Assembly (NCBI GenBank): GCA_023381615.1 | Contig: JAMCQL010000024.1 | Coordinates: forward strand, 36,509-100,508 | Direction: 5' to 3' | Source: Bacteroidota bacterium | GTDB lineage: Bacteria > Bacteroidota > Ignavibacteria > Kryptoniales > JAKASW01 | Length of the DNA: 64,000 bases | Shown: positions 29,163-38,185 of the stretch, in pieces | Numbering within the stretch: position 1 is the first letter of the stretch | Layout of the letters: every line of letters starts with the position of its first letter | Made by a program: the position numbers and the translations under genes | The notes under the pieces: model-generated | Told to the model about the DNA's origin: nothing | The model's database searches: none | What the model saw: only the letters and a program-made list of their open reading frames with translations

Positions 29163-29849
29163 ATGGCAAAATATGGGATGGTAATAGATCTTAACAAATG
29201 CACCTCCTGTCAGGCGTGTGTTACAGCGTGCAAGCTTGAAAATAATGTCCAGATTGTTTCTCCTGATGACGCATCTGAGGGGAGGACAATGTTCTGGATG
29301 AAAATGTTGACGTTGAAATACGAAGGCGATTATCCAAACGTTAAGCCCAAAGCAATACCGCGTAATTGCATGCAATGCGATGAGCCGCCGTGTATCAAGG
29401 TGTGTCCGGTCAGAGCCACTTACAAAACGGAAGTTGGAATCGTGGCGCAGATCTATCCGCAGTGTATCGGCTGCAGGTACTGCATGGCAAACTGTCCTTA
29501 CACGGTAAAAGTTTTCAACTGGTACAAGACGGAACAGCCAAAAGAAGTCGAGAAATGTGACAATCCCGATGTCTCTGTTCGACCAAAGGGTGTCGTCGAA
29601 AAATGCACATTCTGTGTCCACCGCCTGCAAATCGCCGAAGAAAAGGCAAAGGCGGAACACAGGAAACTCCAGGAAGGCGATTACGTTCCTGCGTGTGTTG
29701 AGGTATGTCCTGCTAAGGCAATCTACTTTGGTGACCTAGATGACACCAACAGCGATGTCTCGAAAGCTTCTCACGATTATCGCGCATTCGGATTGCTGGA
29801 GGAGTTGGGCACAATCCCCAAGGTTCGTTACCTGAATGCAATTGAATGA
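29163..29849 (+). CDS. Four-cluster ferredoxin subunit (NrfC/PsrB type)
   Basis: 228 residues from ATG 29163 (GAGGAG before it). Four Cys groups: CTSCQACVTAC, CMQCDEPPCIKVC, CIGCRYCMANC and CTFC...CVEVC, i.e. four Fe-S clusters arranged as in DmsB/NrfC/PsrB. No own signal peptide, so probably carried through Tat with the upstream subunit. Links the catalytic-type subunit to the NrfD quinone-reacting protein encoded next. Confidence 0.95.
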   Translation: MAKYGMVIDLNKCTSCQACVTACKLENNVQIVSPDDASEGRTMFWMKMLTLKYEGDYPNVKPKAIPRNCMQCDEPPCIKVCPVRATYKTEVGIVAQIYPQCIGCRYCMANCPYTVKVFNWYKTEQPKEVEKCDNPDVSVRPKGVVEKCTFCVHRLQIAEEKAKAEHRKLQEGDYVPACVEVCPAKAIYFGDLDDTNSDVSKASHDYRAFGLLEELGTIPKVRYLNAIE

Positions 29850-29924
29850 AGGGAAAATGATGCATCCGCTAGACGTCCGACCTCAAAAGCTTATGCAACC
29901 GCATCATAAATAAGGAAACACTAT

Positions 29925-31289
29925 ATGGCTTATCAAAATCTTAATGATGAAGATGAGGTGCTGTTCAAGCCTATCTATGAAACAGGGAGGGGCTTCTACG
30001 TTCTGGTTGCAATCCTTGTCGCTATTTTTCTCTTTGGCTTAGGCTGTTACATACGGCAGTTGATTCTCGGTTTGGGCGTCACGGGGATGGACGAACCTGT
30101 CACGTGGGCGTTCTACATCGTCGACTTCGTTTTCTTTATCGGAATTTCCCACGCAGGTACTCTTATCTCTGCGATACTCAGACTTTCAAAAGCAGAATGG
30201 CGCCGTCCGATCACGAGGATGGCGGAAGTAATAACCGGGATCGTTCTAGCGATTGGCGGACTTCACCCCATCATCGACTTAGGAAGGCCCGACAGGATTC
30301 TTCATTTGTTCGAAAGGGGAAGATTGCAGTCGCCGCTGCTTTGGGATGTGACGAGCGTTACGGCATATTTCACTGCCTCGACTATCTATCTGTATTTGCC
30401 TCTCATCCCCGACATTGCACTATTGCGGGATCGCGGCGGAAAACTGCAGAACTTCTATAAAATCCTTGCGTGGGGATACCAAGGGACGGCGAAACAGAAA
30501 CACACTCTCGAAAGAGCAATCAGTATCTTGATGGTGATGGTAATACCCATAGCCATTTCGGTGCACACCATAATCGCATGGATATTCTCTATGACATTGC
30601 AGCCCGGATGGCACAGCACGATCTTTGGTCCGTATTTCGTTGTGGGTGCTATCTATTCGGGAATCGCGGCTCTGCTAATCGTGATGATCGTGTTCAGAAA
30701 GGCGTACCACTTCGAAGATTACTTGAAGGAAATCCATTTTCAATATTTGGGAACGCTTCTTCTAATAATGTCCCTGCTCTGGACCTATTTCACTTTCGCC
30801 GAATACCTCACTGCCTTTTATGGACATGAGCCCGAGGAAATGAGAGTTTTCTTATACAAGTTCACCGGAGGTTATGCGCCATTTTTCTGGTTGATGGTTT
30901 TCTGCAATTTTCTCCTTCCTATTATCATCCTGAGCAACAGAAAGCTGAAAAAGCTGCCCGGTATTTTGGTAGCATCGATCGGCGTTGTCATTGGGATGTG
31001 GCTTGAGAGACTAATCATAGTCATTCCGACATTGGCAAATCCAAGGCTTCCTTACCCGACGGGGATATACATTCCGTCCGTTACCGAGATCTCAATATTT
31101 GCTGCCGCCTTGTCAGCGTTCGCGCTCGGGTTCATGGGATTCTCAAAATTATTCCCGCTTATCTCAATATGGGAAATCAAGGAAGGAAGATTGCAGAGCG
31201 TGCATGAAGTCTCCAAGAGACTAAGAGAATACTTGCCGGGGCACCCGGAGGAAAAACAAGTTGAGGCGTCAGTAAAGGCCGAGATATGA
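29925..31289 (+). CDS. NrfD/PsrC-family membrane subunit
   Basis: 454 residues with about ten hydrophobic helices. Typical elements: WAFYIVDFVFFIGISHAGTL early, the LGRPDRILHLF loop after helix 3 (D/R near the quinone site), and LERLIIVIPTL late in the chain. ActC/ActF and PsrC exchange electrons with quinones. The N-terminus carries no signal. A short basic C-terminal tail (EEKQVEASVKAEI) is cytoplasmic. Confidence 0.94.
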   Translation: MAYQNLNDEDEVLFKPIYETGRGFYVLVAILVAIFLFGLGCYIRQLILGLGVTGMDEPVTWAFYIVDFVFFIGISHAGTLISAILRLSKAEWRRPITRMAEVITGIVLAIGGLHPIIDLGRPDRILHLFERGRLQSPLLWDVTSVTAYFTASTIYLYLPLIPDIALLRDRGGKLQNFYKILAWGYQGTAKQKHTLERAISILMVMVIPIAISVHTIIAWIFSMTLQPGWHSTIFGPYFVVGAIYSGIAALLIVMIVFRKAYHFEDYLKEIHFQYLGTLLLIMSLLWTYFTFAEYLTAFYGHEPEEMRVFLYKFTGGYAPFFWLMVFCNFLLPIIILSNRKLKKLPGILVASIGVVIGMWLERLIIVIPTLANPRLPYPTGIYIPSVTEISIFAAALSAFALGFMGFSKLFPLISIWEIKEGRLQSVHEVSKRLREYLPGHPEEKQVEASVKAEI

Positions 31290-31359
31290 CGGCGCGCTCG
31301 ACTAACAAAGATGGTTTGCGGCTTTCTAACCTATGCGAAGAGCGGAGGAATTTAATAGC

Positions 31360-31596
31360 ATGAAAGACAGAACAATTTACATCGTGCAATTCATTACTCT
31401 CTCGTTTGTGTGGATACTTGCGGTCAGCATAACATGGTGGTTTATACATCTGGTCATAGTTGCCAGTGAATTGAAAGACGCGCAGACCGCCTCGATTAGT
31501 ATCAGCATACTTGCAGTCACAATTTTCTGGATACTTGCCGGTGTACTATCTTACGTGTTCTTTGGTTTGCATAGAAACGCCAAAGCCGGAGCATGA
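31360..31596 (+). CDS. Small two-helix membrane protein of the respiratory operon
   Basis: 78 residues from ATG 31360 (GGAGG upstream; an in-frame ATG at 31333 lies before that site). Two hydrophobic helices: FITLSFVWILAVSITWWFI and ILAVTIFWILAGVLSYVFF. No family recognised. Location between the NrfD gene and a cytochrome gene suggests an accessory subunit. Confidence 0.75.
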   Translation: MKDRTIYIVQFITLSFVWILAVSITWWFIHLVIVASELKDAQTASISISILAVTIFWILAGVLSYVFFGLHRNAKAGA

Positions 31597-31699
31597 CAAC
31601 GACAAAATATTGGCGGGAAAATTTTGAAATTAATTGCGATGTCTGTTCGGCTTTTAACAAAGCCGGGAACCAGACAAATTCAAAGAGGAGGAGACTGAC

Positions 31700-32857
31700 A
31701 TGGTAAAGAAGCTCACGTTACAAACTATATTCGCTCTCGTCCTGTTGGGCTCTGCTGTTTTCGCGCAGGAATTACCGAAGAATCCGCTTGCAGGAAGAGA
31801 AGTGTTCGAGAAGGAAGGATGCTTGAACTGCCACGCAGTGAACGGCACAGGCGGCACCGTCGGACCTGATTTCGGCAAACACATTTTCTTTGGAAACAGC
31901 TATGACCTGATTTCAAAGATGTGGGACCATTCGCCAAAGATGCTGCTCACGATGATAAGGTCAAACACAAAGAGACCGGAGTTCACCGGCGAGGACTTTC
32001 GCGATCTTGGAAACTTTCTCTTCTTCCTCCGTTACCTTGGTCGGGAGGGCAGTGCCTCGGTTGGGAAGCGGCTCTTTGTTAGCAAAAAGTGCAGCGAGTG
32101 TCACTCTCTCGGCAGGCCGGTTGCAGGAAAGATTTCGCTCGACAGTATGAAGGTTTATGTTTCACCAGTCTACCTTGCACAGGAAATGTGGAACCATTCT
32201 GTTGAGATGCACAAGAAGGGTGTCGCCAAGACAATAAAGCTTCCTACTTTTTCAGACAACGAATTCGCAGACCTGACTGCGTACATTCGAAAAGCGAGTT
32301 TGCTCAAATCGGAAAAAGAAGTTTACGCGTATCCGGGAGACCCTGTATTGGGTGAAAAACTTTTCAAAGAAAAAGGGTGCTATTACTGCCACGTTGAAAA
32401 ACCGGTAGGTCCTAATCTGAATCGCTTCAACTTGAATAAGAGTGTGACGAAGATTGCCGGGGTGATGTGGAATCACTCGGACAAAATGGCGGTGGCGATG
32501 AAGGGCTTGAAGAGGCCATACCCTACGTTCACCGACGATCAAATGGCTGACGTGATTTCGTATCTTTACTTCAAGAGCAGTCCAAAGACAACCGGTTCGG
32601 AAGAACTTGGGGCGCGTTTGTTCAAAGAAAAGGGATGCGGGAATTGTCATCAAGCCGGTAATCATTTCAACGCTCCAACTGTTGACAAGCTCGGTCCGTT
32701 TAACGATAAGGACGATTTTTTCGCCGCATTGTGGAACCATGCCCAGCACATGGAACAACTGCTTACCTCTCAAGGGAAACAACTTCCAAAACTTTTGCCA
32801 AATGAGGTGAAATCTTTGTATCTTTTCATAGATGGCAGAACAAAAGCATCGAGATGA
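31700..32857 (+). CDS. Tetraheme cytochrome c built of four tandem monoheme domains
   Basis: 385 residues. Signal peptide ending VFAQ. Four repeats of ~90 residues each with a heme site, CLNCH (41), CSECH (~132), CYYCH (~227), CGNCH (~312), and a shared distal motif: MWDHSPKM, MWNHSVEM, MWNHSDKM, LWNHAQHM, whose Met or His is the likely sixth ligand. Each repeat starts G..(L/V)F..K.C. The plan suggests internal duplication of a single cytochrome. AGGAGGAG ribosome site. Its end overlaps the cupredoxin start by 26 nt. Confidence 0.92.
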   Translation: MVKKLTLQTIFALVLLGSAVFAQELPKNPLAGREVFEKEGCLNCHAVNGTGGTVGPDFGKHIFFGNSYDLISKMWDHSPKMLLTMIRSNTKRPEFTGEDFRDLGNFLFFLRYLGREGSASVGKRLFVSKKCSECHSLGRPVAGKISLDSMKVYVSPVYLAQEMWNHSVEMHKKGVAKTIKLPTFSDNEFADLTAYIRKASLLKSEKEVYAYPGDPVLGEKLFKEKGCYYCHVEKPVGPNLNRFNLNKSVTKIAGVMWNHSDKMAVAMKGLKRPYPTFTDDQMADVISYLYFKSSPKTTGSEELGARLFKEKGCGNCHQAGNHFNAPTVDKLGPFNDKDDFFAALWNHAQHMEQLLTSQGKQLPKLLPNEVKSLYLFIDGRTKASR

Positions 32858-33542
32858 AACTCGAATAGTTAGTCCCCGAGAGTCGAGGGAACATGCCTTT
32901 CGTCAGGTTAACATCGTTCATGATCGCGAGCGACATAAGGTAATTGCTTTAACCTTCCTCGTTTGCACACTTAGCTTTTCATTCTTTCTCATGAACCCCG
33001 ATTCTGCCGATGCCGGGAACATAAAAGGCAAGGTTCATCTCGTCGGTGAAGGGAACAATGCAAACGCCGTTATCTACATTGAAAAAGTAAGCGGCACATT
33101 TCCTCCGCCAGACACTGCGGCTGTTATAGATCAAAGGAATATGGCTTTCATACCAGAGGTGCTCCCGATCCTGGCCGGCACGACAGTTAAGTTCATGAAC
33201 AATGACGAAGTGCTCCATAACGTGTTTACGCCGTCGCCGTGCGCAGGTGCGTTCAACCTGGGTTCCTTCCCCAGCGGAGAAAGCAAGTCGCAGGTCTTCA
33301 ACAAAGCCGGATGTGCTGCTATGATTTTGTGTGACATTCATCCCGATATGCAGGCGTGGGTAGTTGTGCTCCAGAACCCATACTATGCCGTGAGCGACAA
33401 GGACGGCGATTATTTTATCAAAGGCGTTCCGGCGGGGACTTACACTTTGAAGGCATGGTATGGGTATTTTAAAACTCAATCCATTCGAATTACTGTTCCC
33501 GAATCAGGAAATGTCAGCGCGGATTTTCAGTTGAAGCAATAA
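32832..33542 (+). CDS. Secreted cupredoxin with carboxypeptidase-regulatory-like domain
   Basis: 236 residues if started at 32832 (overlapping the upstream gene); a later start before the signal helix (VIALTFLVCTLSFSFFL, ~37-53) is also possible. Type 1 copper ligands are visible: H129 in VLHNVF, then C167, H170 and M173 in CDIHPDM. Residues ~183-236 (SDKDGDYFIKGVPAGTYTLKAW) form a beta-sandwich of the carboxypeptidase regulatory type. Probably a periplasmic or cell-surface electron carrier, last gene of the operon. Confidence 0.88.
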   Translation: MAEQKHRDETRIVSPRESREHAFRQVNIVHDRERHKVIALTFLVCTLSFSFFLMNPDSADAGNIKGKVHLVGEGNNANAVIYIEKVSGTFPPPDTAAVIDQRNMAFIPEVLPILAGTTVKFMNNDEVLHNVFTPSPCAGAFNLGSFPSGESKSQVFNKAGCAAMILCDIHPDMQAWVVVLQNPYYAVSDKDGDYFIKGVPAGTYTLKAWYGYFKTQSIRITVPESGNVSADFQLKQ

Positions 33543-33685
33543 AACCGAGTGAATTTCCTCTCCGAGCCATAGTAACCGTGAACAAGTTACTGAGGCATTT
33601 TTCCTCTCAGATCGCCCTCTTCACAACCGTATTGAACCAAGTTCCACAATTATTTACCTTTAATTAAATATTCTAAGGTTGCTTA

Positions 33686-35179
33686 ATGAAAATTCTTCTC
33701 GTTTACCCACGATATCCAGATACATTCTGGAGTTTCAGACATGCGCTGAAATTCACATCCAAGAAGGCAGCGTTTCCACCGCTTGGTATTCTGACTGTTT
33801 CTGCCATGCTTCCTCCGGCGTGGGAGAAGAGATTAGTTGATCTCAATGTGAGATCGATAAACGATGAAGAAATCCTTTGGGCAGACTATGTGTTTATCAG
33901 CGCAATGTCGGTGCAGAGAGAATCGGCAAAAGCCGTCATTTCGAGATGTAAAGAACTCGGCAAGAAAGTGGTTGCGGGTGGGCCGCTCTTCACATCGTCT
34001 CATGATGAGTTCGTCGGCGTCGACTATTTCGTACTCAACGAGGCTGAACTGACACTGCAGCCGTTTATCGACAACCTAATTGCGGGGAAAGCCGAACATA
34101 TTTATTCCACTTCGGAATGGGCAGACATAACACAGACTCCAATTCCAGAATGGGACTTAATAGACTTCAAGCAATATGCTTCGATGAATGTCCAGTACTC
34201 GCGAGGATGCCCGTACGATTGTGAGTTCTGTGATATAACTGTTCTTTACGGGCGTGTTCCGCGGACGAAGACGAAAGAACAAGTGATTGCCGAACTTGAT
34301 GGTCTGTACGAACACGGCTGGAAGGGAAACGTCTTTTTTGTAGACGATAATTTTATCGGCAACAGGAATAAACTGAAGAAAGAAATTCTGCCGGCGATCA
34401 TAGATTGGATGGAAGAGAAGCAACATCCGTTTTATTTCAGTACTGAAGTTTCATTGAATTCCGCCGACGATGATGAGCTCCTGACGCTCATGGTCCGGGC
34501 CGGGTTTGATGCAGTCTTTGTCGGGATAGAATCGCCGAACGAAGAGAGCTTGCTCGAATGCAACAAGATACCAAACAAACAGCGCAATCTGGCTGAAAGC
34601 GTCAAGAAAATCCAAAAGTTTGGGATGCAAGTGCAGGGTGGTTTTATTGTGGGGTTTGATATGGATCCGCTCTCGATATTCGATCGTTTGACAGCTTTCA
34701 TACAAGAAACGGGGATAGTGACGGCGATGGTTGGGCTTCTCAATGCACCGCGCGGTACGAAGTTGTACCAGAGACTTATGAAAGAAGGACGTTTGCTCAA
34801 CGCATTTACCGGCGACAACACCGACTTCTCAATGAACTTCATTCCGAAGATGAATCGTGAAGCGTTGATCAATGGCTACAAGAGCATTGTTAACAAAATT
34901 TATTCGCCGAAAGAATATTATGCGCGGGTAAAGAACCTCCTCAAAGATTTTAAGCCGCCGCAGGCGAAAGTGTTTCGCGCGAATTTCTCGGACATCAAAG
35001 CGTTGTTCAAGTCCGTCGTGCTGTTGGGTGTTGTCGGCAAAGAACGAATCTATTACTGGAAATTATTTTTCTGGTCGTTATTCACCCGTCCAAAACTTTT
35101 TCCGCTGGCAATCACTTTTAGTATTTACGGATTTCATTTCAGGAAGATATTCGAAGAACAGATAGCTATTTTGCAATAA
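33686..35179 (+). CDS. B12-binding radical SAM protein (DUF4070 type)
   Basis: 497 residues. N-terminal cobalamin-binding fold (ILLVYPRYPDTFWSF, AMSVQRESAKAVISR, VAGGPLF), radical SAM core with the 4Fe-4S motif RGCPYDCEFCDI (CxxxCxxC, about residues 175-182), and a C-terminal DUF4070-like region ending in hydrophobic segments. The group includes the hopanoid methylase HpnP, but other substrates are possible and no hopanoid gene is near. 143 nt downstream of the cupredoxin; own transcription likely. Confidence 0.88.
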   Translation: MKILLVYPRYPDTFWSFRHALKFTSKKAAFPPLGILTVSAMLPPAWEKRLVDLNVRSINDEEILWADYVFISAMSVQRESAKAVISRCKELGKKVVAGGPLFTSSHDEFVGVDYFVLNEAELTLQPFIDNLIAGKAEHIYSTSEWADITQTPIPEWDLIDFKQYASMNVQYSRGCPYDCEFCDITVLYGRVPRTKTKEQVIAELDGLYEHGWKGNVFFVDDNFIGNRNKLKKEILPAIIDWMEEKQHPFYFSTEVSLNSADDDELLTLMVRAGFDAVFVGIESPNEESLLECNKIPNKQRNLAESVKKIQKFGMQVQGGFIVGFDMDPLSIFDRLTAFIQETGIVTAMVGLLNAPRGTKLYQRLMKEGRLLNAFTGDNTDFSMNFIPKMNREALINGYKSIVNKIYSPKEYYARVKNLLKDFKPPQAKVFRANFSDIKALFKSVVLLGVVGKERIYYWKLFFWSLFTRPKLFPLAITFSIYGFHFRKIFEEQIAILQ

Positions 35180-35455
35180 GGGGATGCTCAGCTGTAGGTG
35201 TTCGATACTTAGTGAAATGTGACGAAGCGTCGAAAGCCGTTGCGTGTTTAAGAATTCATTCTTGAAATTTTAGAAGCGAAGACGCAGAGAAATCTGCCGA
35301 CCTTTTCTGGTTGCCTAATTTACTCAACGCCTTTTGAATTAAGAAAACCGCTGTATCTCTTATCGGAATTTAGGAGGTGGTCTTCGAGCCAGCTTTTTAG
35401 AAACTCTAAAATCTTCGATGTATCGAGTCCCTCGCCGCTTGCATACAGACAATTG

Positions 35456-36046
35456 ATGGACAAAACGGATTTTGCTATCTTTCAGTCAAAGAAAGTAGAC
35501 GTTTTGAATAGACTTATTATTCTACTGGATATTCTTGTCATTGCGATTATAAGTTATTTCACGTGGTATCTCGCAACCGATTATCAGACTTTTCAGGGCC
35601 GCTACCATATTCCTTTTGTCATCTGGACTATCGACATGATTGATCTCTTTATCCATGAAGGTGGACATTTCTTTTTCGGTTTCATGGGACGAATGATCTA
35701 TTTCATGGGCGGTTCGCTGATGCAAATAATTCTGCCCGGGCTTGCGATCTGGGTTTTTCTGAAGTCAGGTTTCCGTACCCTTATCGGCACGCTTTACTGG
35801 CTCGGACAAAATCTGGTCAATGTTTCTGCCTACATCGGCGACGCGCCTTACCGCAGGCTTCCTCTTATTTCGGACGCTGCGATTCATGATTGGAACTGGA
35901 TTTTTGGACACCTTGGCGCTATGGAACTTGCCGGTCCGATCTCGCAAGTCGTCCTCGTATTTGGGATTGTTTCCTGCGGTGGTGCGTTGATAACAGCGTT
36001 TTATTTTCTCATAAACGATTTTAGAGAAGCATTTATCCTGGAATAG
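35456..36046 (+). CDS. M50-like membrane metalloprotease
   Basis: 196 residues from ATG 35456 (a TTG one codon earlier is also possible). Several helices, with the zinc motif HEGGH in LFIHEGGHFFFG near residue 64 at the end of a helix. A second possible ligand region lies at NVSAYIGDAPYRRLPL (D). This resembles small M50-type proteins that are annotated in several phyla but not characterised. The preceding 276 nt show no gene. Confidence 0.7.
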   Translation: MDKTDFAIFQSKKVDVLNRLIILLDILVIAIISYFTWYLATDYQTFQGRYHIPFVIWTIDMIDLFIHEGGHFFFGFMGRMIYFMGGSLMQIILPGLAIWVFLKSGFRTLIGTLYWLGQNLVNVSAYIGDAPYRRLPLISDAAIHDWNWIFGHLGAMELAGPISQVVLVFGIVSCGGALITAFYFLINDFREAFILE

Positions 36047-36047
36047 T

Positions 36048-36344
36048 ATGATAAAACATATTGTTTTCTTTAAGTTCAAACCATCAATAACTGAAAATGA
36101 AATCGCCAAACTCAAAAAAGGTCTCAGTGCGCTGCCCGGTCTGATTCCTGAGATTAAGCATTATGAATTCGGTCGCAATGTCATTCACTCCGAAAGGTCG
36201 TATGATTTTGCATTGATCGCCATTTTCGATGACTTAAATTCGCTGCAGCGGTACAGCAAACACCCCGAGCATCAGAAAGTTCTGAAACTTATTAACGAAA
36301 TCTCCGATAGTATTAAATCAGTTGATTTAGAAAGCGTTGTTTGA
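36048..36344 (+). CDS. Dabb (stress-responsive A/B barrel) protein
   Basis: 98 residues. Begins MIKHIVFFKFK and contains GLIPEIKHYEFGRNV and YDFALIAIFDDLNSLQRYSKHPEHQKV, the hallmarks of the dimeric alpha/beta barrel Dabb family. One base after the protease stop, so in the same transcript. Role unknown. Confidence 0.92.
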   Translation: MIKHIVFFKFKPSITENEIAKLKKGLSALPGLIPEIKHYEFGRNVIHSERSYDFALIAIFDDLNSLQRYSKHPEHQKVLKLINEISDSIKSVDLESVV

Positions 36345-36431
36345 GCTATCATTATATAGGGACAATGGCATTTGCTGAATTTAATCTTAGACGACCGGAA
36401 TTGCACAAACATTTGCGGGAAATGGAATTAG

Positions 36432-37346
36432 ATGTCTGAAGCAATATTGACCACTGCAGGTCTCGGCAAAAGATTCGGCAATCGCTGGGCTGTGAAGGAT
36501 CTGAATCTCGAAGTCCGTGCAGGTGATGTCTTTGGATTTCTCGGACCGAACGGCGCGGGCAAAAGCACAACAATCAGAATAATCCTGACACTTCTTTCGC
36601 CGACCTCCGGAAGCGTAAAAATTTTCGGGAAAGATGTAAGCGGTAACCGGGAGTCTGTTCTCTCAAGAGTCTGTGGAATTGTCGAGAAGCCGGATTTTTA
36701 TTTATACCTCTCAGCATACAAAAATTTAGAACTTCTCGGCTCGCTCACGCGCAAAGTGAAGAGGAACGAAATATTCGACGCGCTGGAAATTGTCGGACTG
36801 AAGTCGAGAGCGTTCGACAAGGTAAAGGCATTCTCTCATGGGATGAAACAGCGTCTCGGAATAGCTCAAGCAATCTTGACGAAGCCAGAACTCGTAATCC
36901 TTGACGAGCCGACTTCCGGACTTGATCCGCAGGGCATGAAGGAAGTGCGCGAGTTAGTTCTCGCACTTTCAAGGGAACATGGTACGACGATTTTTCTTTC
37001 GTCACATTTGCTCACCGAGGTTGAAGCGGTTGCGAACAGGATGGCGGTTTTGAATCATGGAGAACTCATAGCTCAGGGAAAAGTATCCGAGCTTCTTAAT
37101 GGCGATTCGGCTTATTATTCCATTCAGGCTTCTCCGCAGAATGAAGCCGTGGAGCTTCTGAGAAAAATGCCTTGGGTCGAAATCGTGTCGGTCGCAAATG
37201 GAATAGATGTACACATCGATTCCCGCCGTGCAGCGGAATTGAACAGGCTCCTGGTTACAAATGCGATTGAGGTTTCGTCTTTTGCTGCGAAAAGGACGCT
37301 CGAAGACTACTTCTTGAAAATAACGGAAGGAGCGTCTGAAGGATGA
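36432..37346 (+). CDS. ABC-2 type transporter ATP-binding protein
   Basis: 304 residues. Walker A GPNGAGKST, signature AFSHGMKQRLGIAQA, Walker B LVILDEPTSGLDP, H-loop SSHLL. C-terminal ~80 residues as in CcmA/NatA-type ATPases of ABC-2 exporters. Overlaps the permease gene by 4 nt (ATGA). Confidence 0.96.
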   Translation: MSEAILTTAGLGKRFGNRWAVKDLNLEVRAGDVFGFLGPNGAGKSTTIRIILTLLSPTSGSVKIFGKDVSGNRESVLSRVCGIVEKPDFYLYLSAYKNLELLGSLTRKVKRNEIFDALEIVGLKSRAFDKVKAFSHGMKQRLGIAQAILTKPELVILDEPTSGLDPQGMKEVRELVLALSREHGTTIFLSSHLLTEVEAVANRMAVLNHGELIAQGKVSELLNGDSAYYSIQASPQNEAVELLRKMPWVEIVSVANGIDVHIDSRRAAELNRLLVTNAIEVSSFAAKRTLEDYFLKITEGASEG

Positions 37347-38185
37347 GTCTGTTTGCAATTGAAGTGCAAAAGACATTCAGGAGGTGGCGGACTTACATCG
37401 GTTTTGCCGCAGTTGCCGGCGCTGTGATCCTATTGGAAGTCATTATCAAACTCAACGAGACAAGAATGGCACACAGCTATGCCGGCAATCTCAACAGCGA
37501 TTTTCTAATCTCCGGTAATGTCTTGAATGCGTGGGTGATCTCGGCTTTCATTATGAATTCGCTTTACGTTCATGTGCCATTCCTGATAACTCTTGTCGCG
37601 GGCGATATGGTCTCTTCCGAAGCCACTTCCGGGACGATCAGATTCCTCTTAATCCGCCCTCCGTCGCGATCGAAAATAATTGCCGCAAAATTTTTTGTGA
37701 TGCTTTTCTACACGGCTATGCTGATAGTCTTTCTCGCATTGCTTTGTGTCGGACTCGGACTCGCTTTCTTTGGAAGCGGCGATCTGATCAGATTTCAGAC
37801 TGGGCTGCCTCACATCGTGATTCTCTCGGAGCACATCGCGGCTTCGAGAACTGCCCTGGCATTTCTTGCAGCAATTTTGTCGATGTCGGTTGTTGGATCG
37901 CTTGCATTTCTGTTCTCCGCGCTCGTCGATAATTCAATCGGACCGATCATCGGCTCGATGGCAATCGTGGTGATATTTTTCGTCATTGGAAATTTACCGT
38001 TCGACTTTCTTGAATCACTCCGGCCTTACTTGTTCACGACGTACATGAACATCTGGCAGTTGTTTTTGGATGATCCAATAAATTGGCAGGAGGTCGGCAA
38101 GTACGCGCTGGCGCTTCTCGGTTATGATGTTTTGTTTTTTGGCGCCGCATTTTTCGTGTTCCTCAGAAAGGATATTAAAAGCTGA
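37343..38185 (+). CDS. ABC-2 type transporter permease
   Basis: 280 residues, six hydrophobic helices. N-terminus on the cytoplasmic side (SLFAIEVQKTFRRWRTYIG), central GDMVSSEATSGTIRFLLIRPPSRSK loop typical of ABC-2 permeases (NosY/NatB-like). Coupled to the ATPase upstream and, by overlap of TGATG, to the LolA-like gene downstream. Substrate unknown. Confidence 0.92.
   Translation: MSLFAIEVQKTFRRWRTYIGFAAVAGAVILLEVIIKLNETRMAHSYAGNLNSDFLISGNVLNAWVISAFIMNSLYVHVPFLITLVAGDMVSSEATSGTIRFLLIRPPSRSKIIAAKFFVMLFYTAMLIVFLALLCVGLGLAFFGSGDLIRFQTGLPHIVILSEHIAASRTALAFLAAILSMSVVGSLAFLFSALVDNSIGPIIGSMAIVVIFFVIGNLPFDFLESLRPYLFTTYMNIWQLFLDDPINWQEVGKYALALLGYDVLFFGAAFFVFLRKDIKS

Noticed and set aside
26345..31596. 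Full alternative complex III
   Set aside because: Only ActA-, ActB- and ActC-like parts are present; the FeS part is a separate gene and no ActD, ActE or second NrfD (ActF) follows, so I call it a CISM/NrfD-type complex instead.
35180..35455. Possible small RNA or gene before the M50-like protease
   Set aside because: No stable structure, promoter or frame that I could support.
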